NCBI GenBank assembly: GCA_963592135.1
Contig: CAVAVP010000004.1
Span: 1 to 28,757 of the forward strand
Direction of reading: 5' to 3'
DNA: 28,757 bases
Source: UBA3700 sp963592135
GTDB lineage: Bacteria; Bacillota; Clostridia; Christensenellales; UBA3700
The notes beneath the pieces are model-generated. The model did no database searches. It saw nothing but the letters and a program-made list of their open reading frames with translations, and had not been told where the DNA came from. Within the stretch, counting starts at the first letter, position 1; every line of letters begins with the position of its first letter. Positions 1 through 7,472 of the stretch are shown here, piece by piece. Both the position numbers and the translations under genes were made by a program.

Positions 1-85
1 ATATATTTATATGCTTGAATAGTAGTGGAAAAGGTTAAATTTTAAGTTTTCTTTTAATATTAAAAAAACTTAATACTATGACATA

Positions 86-1078
86 TTAATTGTGCCAATA
101 GGAAAGAAATTCAGAAATAATTGAATCTAGATTATCAACAGATATAAATCCGATCTTTTTTATTTTTGAAGTATCTAATCCAAATTTAATCGTAGGTAAA
201 TATTTGTTATCTTTTTGCTCTTTAATTTCGACAGATAAATCAGTTCCCTTAGTGAATTTTTTAGCCATTTCATAAATTGAATAATAGGTGTCATCACTTG
301 CAATATTATAAACCTGTCCATTCTCTCCATTAAATAATGCAATTAAAATTCCATTAACACAGTCAGTTAAAGAACAATATAATCTTTTAGTTTCGCCTTT
401 AGTGGATAGAATAATATTTTCATTGTTAGTAACACATTTGGCAAATTGAGCAAAAACTCTATTATCATTTTTGGATACACCAGGACCAAATGTCTGACAT
501 AAACGAACTATTGAAATTGGCACATTATATTCTAAACAATATGACATACACAAACATTCAAGAATTTTTTTGCCTTCAGCATAACTATTTCTAATATTGG
601 TACAATCAATTGAATAATACTCATTTTCTTTTAAAAATTTATCTTCTAAACATAACCCATAAACTTCCATTGATGAAGTATATATTAATTTTTTAATATT
701 TTTGTTTTTTGCAAATTCTAAAACATTATTCAACCCTTTAATTGTTGAATTTATAGTTTCGACAGGATTAGTAATAAAATATTTGGAATCAGTTGGGCTA
801 GCCGTGTGGATAATATAATCAATATCTTCATCATAGCTAAGTTGTTCTTCCATACCTTGCCAAATCCATTCAACTCTATCATAGAATTTATATTCTTTAG
901 CTTTTTCTCGATTTCTGGCTAATCCAATAACAATTCCACCACAATCAAGTAAAAAATCAATTATATTTGAGCCTATTAAACCTGTTGCACCTGTTACAAA
1001 GAAACGATGATTTTTAATCTTATTTGATAGAAAATCATAATTTAATGATTTTTTTAATTTATTTACAATAGCATCCAT
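86..1078 (-). CDS. NAD-dependent epimerase/dehydratase (extended SDR)
   Basis: A cytosolic nucleotide-sugar epimerase or dehydratase of the extended short-chain dehydrogenase family, 330 residues, the usual length. Visible motifs are the N-terminal Rossmann loop GATGLIG (about residues 30-36), the HTAS strand end, the YTSSMEVYG strand carrying the catalytic Ser, and SYAEGKK, which supplies the Tyr-x-x-x-Lys catalytic pair. The start codon lies one base after the stop of the cytidylyltransferase gene, with AAGG about 11 bases upstream, so the two are co-transcribed. The pairing of an IspD/TarI-like cytidylyltransferase with an SDR protein is common in capsule and teichoic-acid loci, so a role in making a CDP- or NDP-linked surface sugar is inferred. 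The exact substrate cannot be told from sequence. The gene looks intact, unlike its upstream neighbours. Confidence 0.85.
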   Translation of the reverse strand: MDAIVNKLKKSLNYDFLSNKIKNHRFFVTGATGLIGSNIIDFLLDCGGIVIGLARNREKAKEYKFYDRVEWIWQGMEEQLSYDEDIDYIIHTASPTDSKYFITNPVETINSTIKGLNNVLEFAKNKNIKKLIYTSSMEVYGLCLEDKFLKENEYYSIDCTNIRNSYAEGKKILECLCMSYCLEYNVPISIVRLCQTFGPGVSKNDNRVFAQFAKCVTNNENIILSTKGETKRLYCSLTDCVNGILIALFNGENGQVYNIASDDTYYSIYEMAKKFTKGTDLSVEIKEQKDNKYLPTIKFGLDTSKIKKIGFISVDNLDSIISEFLSYWHN

Positions 1079-1079
1079 A

Positions 1080-1805
1080 TTATTCGATTACCTTTATTTG
1101 TTCGTTTTCTTTTGCATCAAGCATTGCTTTAAACATATAGAAATCATTAGGTGTTGTAATTTTTATATTATAAGCCGGTCCCATCAACAATGTGCATTTT
1201 ATAGCCGTAATATTGCATTAGCATTGCTGAATCAATAAAATCATGTTTATTGATTTCATTAGCTTTTAAATGGCAATTATAAATATCTTTAAAATAGAAT
1301 GATTGAGGGGCTCTTCCTACAAAGCATTTATTTCTATCAACAACTTGATCAACATTTTTCTTATCATCAACCATAAGAACAGTTTCAATAGCCTTAGCCA
1401 CTGTAACTGCTGTACCATGTTTCTTTACACAAGATATATTTTTTCTATTGTAGCTTTATCAATTAATGGACGAACACCATCATGAATAAGAACTATATCA
1501 TTATCACTATGTGAAAATTCTTTAATTGCAGACAAGCCATTAAAAATTGAAGATTGGCCACAATCACCACCTGGCACAATTTTTAAAATCTTATTTAATT
1601 TATATTTTTCTTTAAGCTCTTTCATAAAATCAATAAAAGAAGATATGCATACTACAACAATACCATCTATATCTTCACAGTATTGAAAATGTTCAATTGT
1701 ATGAACAATAATTTCTTTGCCATGTACCTTCAAGAATTGTTTAGGTAGAGATTCTGTGTTCATTCTTTGACCAGTACCACCTGCAAATATAACCGCAAAA
1801 TTCAT
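1080..1805 (-). pseudogene. IspD/TarI-type cytidylyltransferase with two compensating frameshifts
   Basis: A CTP-dependent cytidylyltransferase of the IspD/TarI family (CDP-ribitol or 4-diphosphocytidyl-methylerythritol type). The first part (1425-1805) shows the nucleotide loop FAGGTGQRM, PKQFL, and HDGVRPLI. The reading frame then stops, the middle (AKAIETV to YYGYKMHIVDG) continues in a second frame, and the end (YNIKITTPNDFYMF) returns to the first frame, stopping at 1080. Adding one A to the six-base run at 1439-1444 and removing one C from 1180-1182 restores one 241-residue protein, the normal family length. TarI is favoured over IspD because of the polysaccharide context and the adjacent SDR gene, but this is not certain. 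As read, the gene is broken; both lesions are in homopolymers, so sequencing error is a real alternative. Confidence 0.8.
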
Positions 1806-1846
1806 CTTAATGTACCTCCAGTATAAAAATTCTTTACTACTATTTT

Positions 1847-2764
1847 TTAATGTTTATTTACTTTTGATCTAACAAAATTTAAACATCCATTAATAGAATC
1901 ATCTCCTAATATAATTAAAAATATTAAATAGACAAACAATCCAGATAATATTTGAATTGCTAAAGATAAATATGCATTTAATCCACCTAATAGATATGTA
2001 TTTAATAAAAATACCACACCAAGCATAATACAACCAGAAAGAAGTTTTTTCAATATTATTGATATAAATTCTTTTAATGAGAAAACATATTTTTTTGCAA
2101 ATACAAAATATAATATTGTTATAACAGTTTCCGCTACAACTGATGCAATAGCAGCCCCAATTGAATTAAAAAGTAAAATAAATGGAATATTCAAAATTAA
2201 ATTAATGATAGCTCCTGCAATTAAATAATAAGCACTTTGTTTTCTTTTGCCAAATGGTGTATAGTAAACATTTCCTAAGACATTACTAACACAAATAATA
2301 AAAATTATAGGTGCTAAAATATAAATCAAAGTAATTGTTTTATCGTATCCTTCACCAAAAAACAACGGGACAAAAGTCTTTGCGATTGCTATCAATCCAA
2401 ACATAGCACCAATTGATAAAAATGAAGTTATGTTCATAGTTAATTTTTGAATTTTCTTAATACCATTATCATAATATGGATTATGGCTTGCAGTTATCAT
2501 AACACCAGTATATTTTTTGATATATGAATAATAAATCAATGCTGGTGTAGGTAAAACACCAACAAAATGTACTGTTAATCCTTTAGACATACAAGCTGAT
2601 GCTATAGCATAAGCTAGCATATCTTTAGATACTCTAGTATCAGTACCTATGACAACATCTTTATTTCCGAGCAAATATAAAGATTCACCTAATCTAGTTA
2701 GAAGTTGCATATTCAATTTTTCATTTGGAATTCCACGAATTCCATCTGTACCAAAGTATTTCAT
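1847..2764 (-). pseudogene. In-frame chimera: GlmM N-terminus joined to Wzx/MOP flippase C-terminus
   Basis: One open frame of 305 residues made from two unrelated proteins. Residues 1 to about 103 are the start of phosphoglucosamine mutase GlmM: MKYFGTDGIRG, GTDTRVS, and the phosphoserine loop TASHNPYYDNGIK with the active Ser at 93. From about residue 104 (near base 2455) the sequence becomes a polytopic membrane protein with about five or six membrane segments; FFGEGYDKTI, NVLGNVYYTPFGKRKQ and the following hydrophobic pattern match the C-terminal half of Wzx/MOP oligosaccharide flippases. GlmM normally has about 450 residues and Wzx about 450-500, so neither activity should remain: domains 2-4 of GlmM and the first half of the flippase are missing. 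A good ribosome site (AAAGGTGATTGATAT before ATG) belongs to glmM. An internal deletion fusing two genes of one locus is the simplest reading; misassembly is the alternative. Confidence 0.85.
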
Positions 2765-2805
2765 ATATCAATCACCTTTTAAATTTTACTCTATATTTTA
2801 AAAAT

Positions 2806-3708
2806 TTACCATAACCCTTTAGGATATTCACCGTTTTTCATTAAAGAATTAATGGAATTAACAACATCTTTTTTATCTTCCTTGTAAGTAATACCATACC
2901 AAATAGATTTAGTAGGCAAGATAGTTACACTAGCTTCATTGCTAGTAATTAAATCAGATACAACAGTTGGAATAAAATATTCACATGTATTTAATGAATC
3001 TTTATTTTCATCTAAGAATTGAGCAAATCCTCTTTCAATGTAGTACATAATATCTTTTGTAAAACAAAACATATTCATAGATACTAATGTATCAGAAGCT
3101 ACTATAGAAGATTTCCCTTTTTCTAAAGGTGTAGCAACAATATTTCCATCAATCTTTTCAATCTTAGATTCAACAATATGTTCTAAATGATTATCTTTAT
3201 CAAAATATAGAACACCACGCTTTACTGATCCATTTTCAGTCATCGTATTAGAAACATGATATGCAACATTTGCATATTTGCCTTTAGAATCACTTGATAA
3301 AGAATTTAAATAGTTAGCAGCAACTTTAAATGCATCGCTGCCATAATAATCATCTGCATTAATGATAATAAATTTATCGCTTACTACATCTTTCGCCGCT
3401 AAAATAGCTTGAGCGGTTCCTAGAGGTTTTATTCTATCGCTTGGTAAAGAATATCCTTCTGGAATTAAAGATAATTTTTGAAATACATAATGTGTTTCAA
3501 TCTTATCTTCTACTCTTTTACCAATTGTATCTTTAAAAATTTCATAATTTTCTTCTTTAATAATAAAGATAACTTTATCAAATCCTGCTTTCTTTGCATC
3601 GTAGAGTGAATAATCAATAATAAAATTGCCGTATTTGTCAATTGGTTCGATTTGTTTAAGTCCGCCGAATCTTGAACCCATACCTGCTGCTAAAATAACT
3701 AAATCCAT
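2806..3708 (-). CDS. Sugar-phosphate nucleotidyltransferase
   Basis: A nucleotidyltransferase that would join an NTP to a sugar 1-phosphate to give an NDP-sugar, 300 residues and intact. The N-terminus has the signature loop LAAGMGSRFGGLKQ, then PLGTAQAILAAKD and the metal-binding strand IIINADDYYG, typical of GlmU/RmlA-like GT-A fold transferases. There is no left-handed beta-helix acetyltransferase domain, so it is not full-length GlmU. It starts 19 bases after the glmS fragment and is followed by the glmM-derived chimera, so it probably served a UDP-GlcNAc-type or related amino-sugar pathway together with those genes; this is inferred from order only. AAAGGAT sits about 9 bases before the ATG. 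The sugar and nucleotide specificity are not readable here. Confidence 0.85.
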   Translation of the reverse strand: MDLVILAAGMGSRFGGLKQIEPIDKYGNFIIDYSLYDAKKAGFDKVIFIIKEENYEIFKDTIGKRVEDKIETHYVFQKLSLIPEGYSLPSDRIKPLGTAQAILAAKDVVSDKFIIINADDYYGSDAFKVAANYLNSLSSDSKGKYANVAYHVSNTMTENGSVKRGVLYFDKDNHLEHIVESKIEKIDGNIVATPLEKGKSSIVASDTLVSMNMFCFTKDIMYYIERGFAQFLDENKDSLNTCEYFIPTVVSDLITSNEASVTILPTKSIWYGITYKEDKKDVVNSINSLMKNGEYPKGLW

Positions 3709-3727
3709 AATTTATTTATCCTTTAAT

Positions 3728-3994
3728 TTATTCTACTGTAACTGATTTAGCAAGATTCTTTGGTTTATCAGGATCAATACCTTTATTGATACTGACATAA
3801 TATGCTAAAACTTGAAGAGGAACAACCGCTAAACTTGCTGAGAAATGTTTATCCATATGAGGAATTGTTATTTGATAATCAGCAATCTTAGCATCTACTT
3901 TGAAATCATCGTTAGTAATAGCGATTATCTTTCCATTTCTAGCTTTAACTTCTACAGTGTTTGAATATGTCTTCTCTATTAAATCATCTTGAGT
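3728..3994 (-). pseudogene. glmS: 3' fragment of glmS (glucosamine-6-phosphate synthase)
   Basis: Only the last 88 codons of glutamine-fructose-6-phosphate aminotransferase remain. The end is diagnostic: SLAVVPLQVLAYYVSINKGI, then DPDKPKNLAKSVTVE and stop, with the second SIS-domain strand VEVKARNGKIIAIT before it. GlmS normally has about 600 residues, so the glutaminase domain and the first SIS domain are gone. Similarity begins sharply at TQDD (3992-3994); two codons further upstream the frame meets TGA. The sequence beyond the break is unrelated. The fragment lies 19 bases ahead of the nucleotidyltransferase gene and was probably the first gene of a glmS - nucleotidyltransferase - glmM series. 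A working glmS must exist elsewhere if the cell makes its own glucosamine phosphate. Confidence 0.88.
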
Positions 3995-4340
3995 TCTTCA
4001 TCACTATATACAATGTCATATATAGACAAGACTCGTAGCCTTGATTTTGCCTTAGCTAGGGCATTTTTGCCTTTCAGTTTAAGACTTCAAAGGACTCGGC
4101 AAGAATAAGCAGATGTGGTAATTTCTTCCAAAAAGCGTGGCGCGCGTAGTGGATAATCATTTTCCACTACTGAGTGGAGATTTGGTCCACTACTCATAGA
4201 GGTTTATCAAGCCATTTTCTAATGAAGCCGACCTCTCTGCTTCCACTACCAATATAGCATTAATTATATTCCGTTACTAGTAGTGGAATATAATTAATAA
4301 ATACTCTCAATGTAATGCTTGATGCGATTGGAGAGGTTGA
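3995..4340. other. Repeat-rich breakpoint segment next to truncated glmS
   Basis: No gene is recognisable here. On the minus strand a short open stretch (KLKGKNALAKAKSRLRVL and on to DEELKMI) runs to a stop at 3979-3981 inside the glmS fragment; I do not recognise it. The segment is less AT-rich than its surroundings in places (GCGTGGCGCGCG near 4135-4146). It carries five copies of the heptamer GTAGTGG/CCACTAC: 4146-4152 (+), 4164-4170 (-), 4187-4193 (-), 4243-4249 (-) and 4280-4286 (+). It also holds a 40-base palindrome. It looks like a recombination or insertion scar, but no recombinase or transposase is present. Confidence 0.5.
4259..4298. repeat. 40-base near-perfect inverted repeat
   Basis: Two perfect 14-base arms (ATTAATTATATTCC at 4259-4272 and its complement at 4285-4298) enclose a 12-base centre that itself contains the palindrome TACTAGTA. 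The only unpaired positions in the centre can form G-T pairs if the strand folds on itself. One GTAGTGG copy spans the centre and right arm. No T-run follows, so it is not a normal terminator. Function unknown; a folded recombination site or element end are options. Confidence 0.75.
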
Positions 4341-4676
4341 AATCTAAGATTTAAATTCGATTAAACTTTTATTTTTGTAGAATTCTAACATCATTTAATT
4401 TGACTATTGAACCATTAAATAAAGCACTATTCAAAATTTAACCAAGAGTCTAATAAATATAGTAATAATTTAATCATTTCTTAAATACTGTATGTAATAT
4501 TGTAATTAAAATTAACAGTTTTATCATTCAAAGTCCAAAAATCATCTCGAACCATTTGAATAGTTCTTTATCTATCATTTGCTTGCTCCTGACATTTATT
4601 CACGTCATTCGTTCGAGAATTATCGGCTGATTTAGCATTTTCAACATTACCCGCTTTGCTTGCCTGTTTTTTTCAA
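4341..4676. other. Non-coding AT-rich stretch, nothing recognised
   Basis: No start codon with a ribosome site, no RNA gene and no repeat family could be recognised on either strand in this stretch. It separates the glmS breakpoint from the 3' end of the YgbA_NO-family gene. It may be remnant DNA of a deleted element. Confidence 0.4.
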
Positions 4677-5024
4677 CTACTTTTTGTGCTTTATCATCTC
4701 AATGACATGTGAAAAAGCAAATATTGGGTGCGAAAAAATCATTCTAGGACCAGAGTACTTCATTACTTCTTTCATTTCAGCACGATATTCGGGCTTATAA
4801 CAATGAATTCTGCAGTATGAACAAAATCCTTTATTCTTTTTGAATGGGCACTTTTCAAGTCTAAACGCCGCGTACTCGGCAAGTTCTTTACATCTAGCAC
4901 AAAGTTCCTTGCTTTTTACATCCTCGGCTTTTCGCTCCTCTTTATGATTTCCGCGACAATACATTCGTATCATCACAGGAATTAACTTCTTTTCGATATT
5001 CCAGTGTTTACATTCTTTACTCAT
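4677..5024 (-). CDS. Nitrous oxide-stimulated promoter family protein (YgbA_NO-like)
   Basis: A 115-residue cytoplasmic Cys-rich protein that matches the YgbA_NO family (named for Escherichia coli YgbA). Seen in order: MIRMYCRGNH, LCARCKELAEYAAFRLEKCPF, FCSYCRIHCYKPEYR, and the family hallmark VMKYSGPRMIFSHPIFAFSHVIE. Six conserved cysteines (42, 45, 59, 68, 71, 75) suggest metal or cluster binding. In enterobacteria ygbA is under nitrosative-stress control; a similar role here is inference. The ATG at 5024 is chosen over a GTG three codons upstream because AAAGGTG lies at the right distance (7 bases) from the ATG and would overlap the GTG. The gene stands alone between non-coding stretches. 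Confidence 0.85.
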   Translation of the reverse strand: MSKECKHWNIEKKLIPVMIRMYCRGNHKEERKAEDVKSKELCARCKELAEYAAFRLEKCPFKKNKGFCSYCRIHCYKPEYRAEMKEVMKYSGPRMIFSHPIFAFSHVIEMIKHKK

Positions 5025-5362
5025 GATGTACACCTTTCATTCCTAACTTTATATATACTTACTTTTTGACACTCTCTTTGCTATGTCGGTTTGCTTTACG
5101 ACTTTCATTTGCTCTACAAGCCCGTTTACTACAATTAAATACCTTAATTACGATAAATTCATATAACTCATTTACTCAACAATATAGATAGCATAGGCTA
5201 ACCAATAAACAAAAAAAATTGAGTTCCTTTACTAGAACCACAAATTGTTTTACTTCTAAAAATCAAAATGCCAATTGAAAGTTAGCAACCGATTAAAAAG
5301 CGTGTCTTTATTTATGATTTTCTAACTGAAATTCTAACCATTAAAACACGCATTGTTGTTAA
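5025..5362. other. Intergenic region without recognised genes
   Basis: Non-coding DNA between the YgbA_NO-family gene and the terminator of the export operon. It must hold the promoter of the YgbA_NO-family gene on the minus strand, but I see no clear -35/-10 pair. A loose inverted repeat (GCGTGT near 5297 and ACACGC near 5346) is too widely spaced to interpret. Confidence 0.4.
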
Positions 5363-5396
5363 GAAAAAAGTCGTTCATAAATTAGATAAACGACTC
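5363..5396 (-). terminator. Rho-independent terminator of the SipW operon
   Basis: On the minus strand a 7-base stem (AGTCGTT at 5389-5395 pairing with 5369-5375) is followed directly by a run of six T (complement of the A-run at 5364-5369). It lies about 45 bases past the stop of the last exported-protein gene. Confidence 0.8.
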
Positions 5397-5441
5397 AGTA
5401 TTCTTTATTAGACAATGCTAATCAACATTTTATTGTGCGTT

Positions 5442-6137
5442 TTATTCTGCTTGCCAGATTTCGGTGTTATTATGCACACCAAAGGTTTTTGCTTCCCCAG
5501 TCTGACCTTCATAGGTATGAACGCTTGAAGTCCCTTTTTCTATGACAGGATTTCCGTCTGAATCTTTTATTAAGAAATATCCCGTGGTAGTCGTTTCGTC
5601 TGAATTAACCACATCTGCGTATTTGTAACCTACACGAAATACCGTTATAGATTGACCGAAACTAGCATCATTCAAGTATTCCGAACTTGCCATATACAAA
5701 TAGATAATGTTTTCGCCATTAACCTCAACCACATAACGCATAACAGCCGCAATGCTTGTATCTGCATGGAAAAATTCTCCATAGGTACTATCCATGCTTC
5801 CAACATAGCCATAACTAGCTCTTGAGTAACTTGTTTGAGCGTAAACATACATAACTCCGTCAGTTATTTCAGTTGCGCTTGAATCGTAATATGGAGCATA
5901 ATATGCGGTAATATTTAATCCATAATCATTTGTTCCGTCAGCATAATTCATCATATCAGTCATGCCTTGCGTAAAGGTGTAAGCAGTAGAATAATCAAAT
6001 TCGCCAATCTCTTTCTTTAAAGCTTCCGTCTTTGGTTCTACTGGAGCTTGCGCATAATTAAATACAGCAAACACTCCCCCAATACTCAAGGAACAAACAA
6101 GCAATAAAACACAAAGCGTTAAAAGCGATTTATTCAT
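5442..6137 (-). CDS. Exported protein with SipW-type signal peptide (FNYAQ type), 231 aa
   Basis: A secreted or surface protein of 231 residues with no known family recognised in the mature part. Residues 4-25 are a hydrophobic signal segment ending GGVFAVFNYAQ, the pattern of substrates of SipW-like (archaeal/ER-type) signal peptidases such as TasA and camelysin. The mature part is rich in Tyr, Ser, Asp and Thr, has no Cys, and alternates short strands (NIIYLYMASSEYL, ITVFRVGYKYADVV), which suggests a beta-rich fold. The start overlaps the end of the peptidase gene by 8 bases, with AGAGGT just upstream, so expression is coupled to the peptidase. A matrix or fibre subunit is a guess from TasA precedent; adhesin or other surface roles are equally open. 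Confidence 0.75.
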   Translation of the reverse strand: MNKSLLTLCVLLLVCSLSIGGVFAVFNYAQAPVEPKTEALKKEIGEFDYSTAYTFTQGMTDMMNYADGTNDYGLNITAYYAPYYDSSATEITDGVMYVYAQTSYSRASYGYVGSMDSTYGEFFHADTSIAAVMRYVVEVNGENIIYLYMASSEYLNDASFGQSITVFRVGYKYADVVNSDETTTTGYFLIKDSDGNPVIEKGTSSVHTYEGQTGEAKTFGVHNNTEIWQAE

Positions 6138-7437
6138 TTCCGCTACCTCTGCTCAACTTCTTTCTTTCGTTACGGCGTAGTTTTGCCTGCTCTTTTTTAT
6201 ACATCTTTTCATCATCAATGTTCTTTTTGACAATATCTATACTGTCTTTTGCCGCCTGCAAAGTGCTTTTGTCTGTTAGTTTCAACAATATTGGTGCAGT
6301 CTTTACTTTTACTTTATTTCCCGAAACATAGCGTTTATAACTATCGTTCGGTATGAGATATTCACAAACGACGATACCTCTTTTTATATTAACTCGCACC
6401 AAACGACCTCCTCCATACTTATACTCTTCATATCGGTCGTTTTTAATTTGTTTACTATCTTTAATAGACGATGCATACGCTACGATTTCGTTAAAGAAAA
6501 ACTTTTGTTCTTCTGACAACTCCACATATTTTTCACTCAAAGTTTTTACGATAGGTGACATAAAGGAAACATCTTTCCCCGTGTCTATGGTAACAGAATT
6601 TTCTTCCAGAAAACTTGCCGATTCGGAAGACTTATCTGTCAAAAGCTCTTGTTTTTCTTTGTTTTGCGACCAGCCTTGTATCAATGCATAACGTGAAAAA
6701 TTTTCTTTTCTCAATTTTTTGTCTATAAATGGATATATAAGGCAAACTACAATAACAAGAATAAAACAAAGCCACCCTGCTGGCGAATTCATAAAGACAA
6801 CGAAACTACCAACATATGATATTTTGTTTCCGGTGTAAATACCTTTCATTTGGGAATACAATACTGGAAAAGTATCCGAATACTTATTAGCATCACCTTG
6901 CAAAACAAATCTTCTTTCAGAGTGCGTCTCATCCGGTTCTTTTATGTCGACAATACGATGAATTATCATCTGCCCATCAACTTCGTATACAACAATATCG
7001 TAAAGTTTAAGCTCGCTCTCCTTTGGAAGAGGTTTAACCACTACGACATCAAACATTTGTATTTGATTGTTTAAATTATTTTCTACAAGATAAAGATTGC
7101 TCTCAGCCTTCGTTGACATTGATGAGCTTTTTACAACCTTTACAGTATTTCTTTCTATTGGCTTGTTTTCATTGATTTTTAAACTCACCGAGAAGAAAAA
7201 CATGATTATTACCACAGTTAAAAACACGAAGGTTATGATTTTTTCAAGCACATTAATCGCAGCGGATTTTTTCGCTTCTTTTTCTCTTTGTTTTCTAACT
7301 TCACCATCGACAAATCCGCCCCTTACGAGCTTTATACGCATCTTCACTATAAAAGTTATCAGCGTAGCAAAAAATACAGTTAGTGCCACAAAGACAACCA
7401 AGCATAATATGAATACATAAACATTAAATCCTTCCAT
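6130..7437 (-). CDS. SipW-like signal peptidase I with C-terminal cytoplasmic domain
   Basis: A membrane-bound Ser/His-type signal peptidase, 435 residues, about 240 longer than ordinary SipW. Membrane segments lie at about 5-32, 64-85 and 209-236. Between the second and third are the catalytic motif KSSSMS (Ser106 before Met107), the strand FDVVVVKP, LYDIVVYEV, the general-base motif IIHRIV (His160, as in ER-type peptidases rather than Lys), and QGDAN at 180-184. After the last membrane segment comes a charged linker and a folded-looking domain (about 300-410, with GGGRLVRVNIKRGIVVCEYL and KTAPILLKLTDKSTLQAAKD) resembling a cytoplasmic domain seen in many clostridial proteins of unknown role, then a basic Lys/Arg-rich tail. 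It lies between two genes whose products share one signal-peptide type, so these are its likely substrates. GGAGA precedes the ATG by 6 bases. Confidence 0.85.
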   Translation of the reverse strand: MEGFNVYVFILCLVVFVALTVFFATLITFIVKMRIKLVRGGFVDGEVRKQREKEAKKSAAINVLEKIITFVFLTVVIIMFFFSVSLKINENKPIERNTVKVVKSSSMSTKAESNLYLVENNLNNQIQMFDVVVVKPLPKESELKLYDIVVYEVDGQMIIHRIVDIKEPDETHSERRFVLQGDANKYSDTFPVLYSQMKGIYTGNKISYVGSFVVFMNSPAGWLCFILVIVVCLIYPFIDKKLRKENFSRYALIQGWSQNKEKQELLTDKSSESASFLEENSVTIDTGKDVSFMSPIVKTLSEKYVELSEEQKFFFNEIVAYASSIKDSKQIKNDRYEEYKYGGGRLVRVNIKRGIVVCEYLIPNDSYKRYVSGNKVKVKTAPILLKLTDKSTLQAAKDSIDIVKKNIDDEKMYKKEQAKLRRNERKKLSRGSGNE

Positions 7438-7472
7438 GATGTATCTCCGTTTTTATTTCTCAACCATCATTT

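Noticed and set aside
1303..1485. Plus-strand open frames across the cytidylyltransferase, peptidase, valS and other minus-strand genes.
   Set aside because: They are antisense shadows of conserved genes, lack ribosome sites and show no family motifs.
3728..3994. Tn7-type insertion at the glmS 3' end.
   Set aside because: Tn7 leaves the glmS coding sequence intact and inserts downstream of its stop. Here the stop side is intact and the break is inside the gene; no tns genes are present.
4146..4286. CRISPR array or integron attC array.
   Set aside because: The repeated unit is only 7-12 bases, lies in both orientations and with uneven spacing; no cas genes, no integrase and no attC core sites are seen.
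4560..4676. Short open frame after the YgbA_NO-family gene (ending CQEQANDR on the minus strand).
   Set aside because: No start codon with a ribosome site, no similarity recognised, and only about 34 codons.
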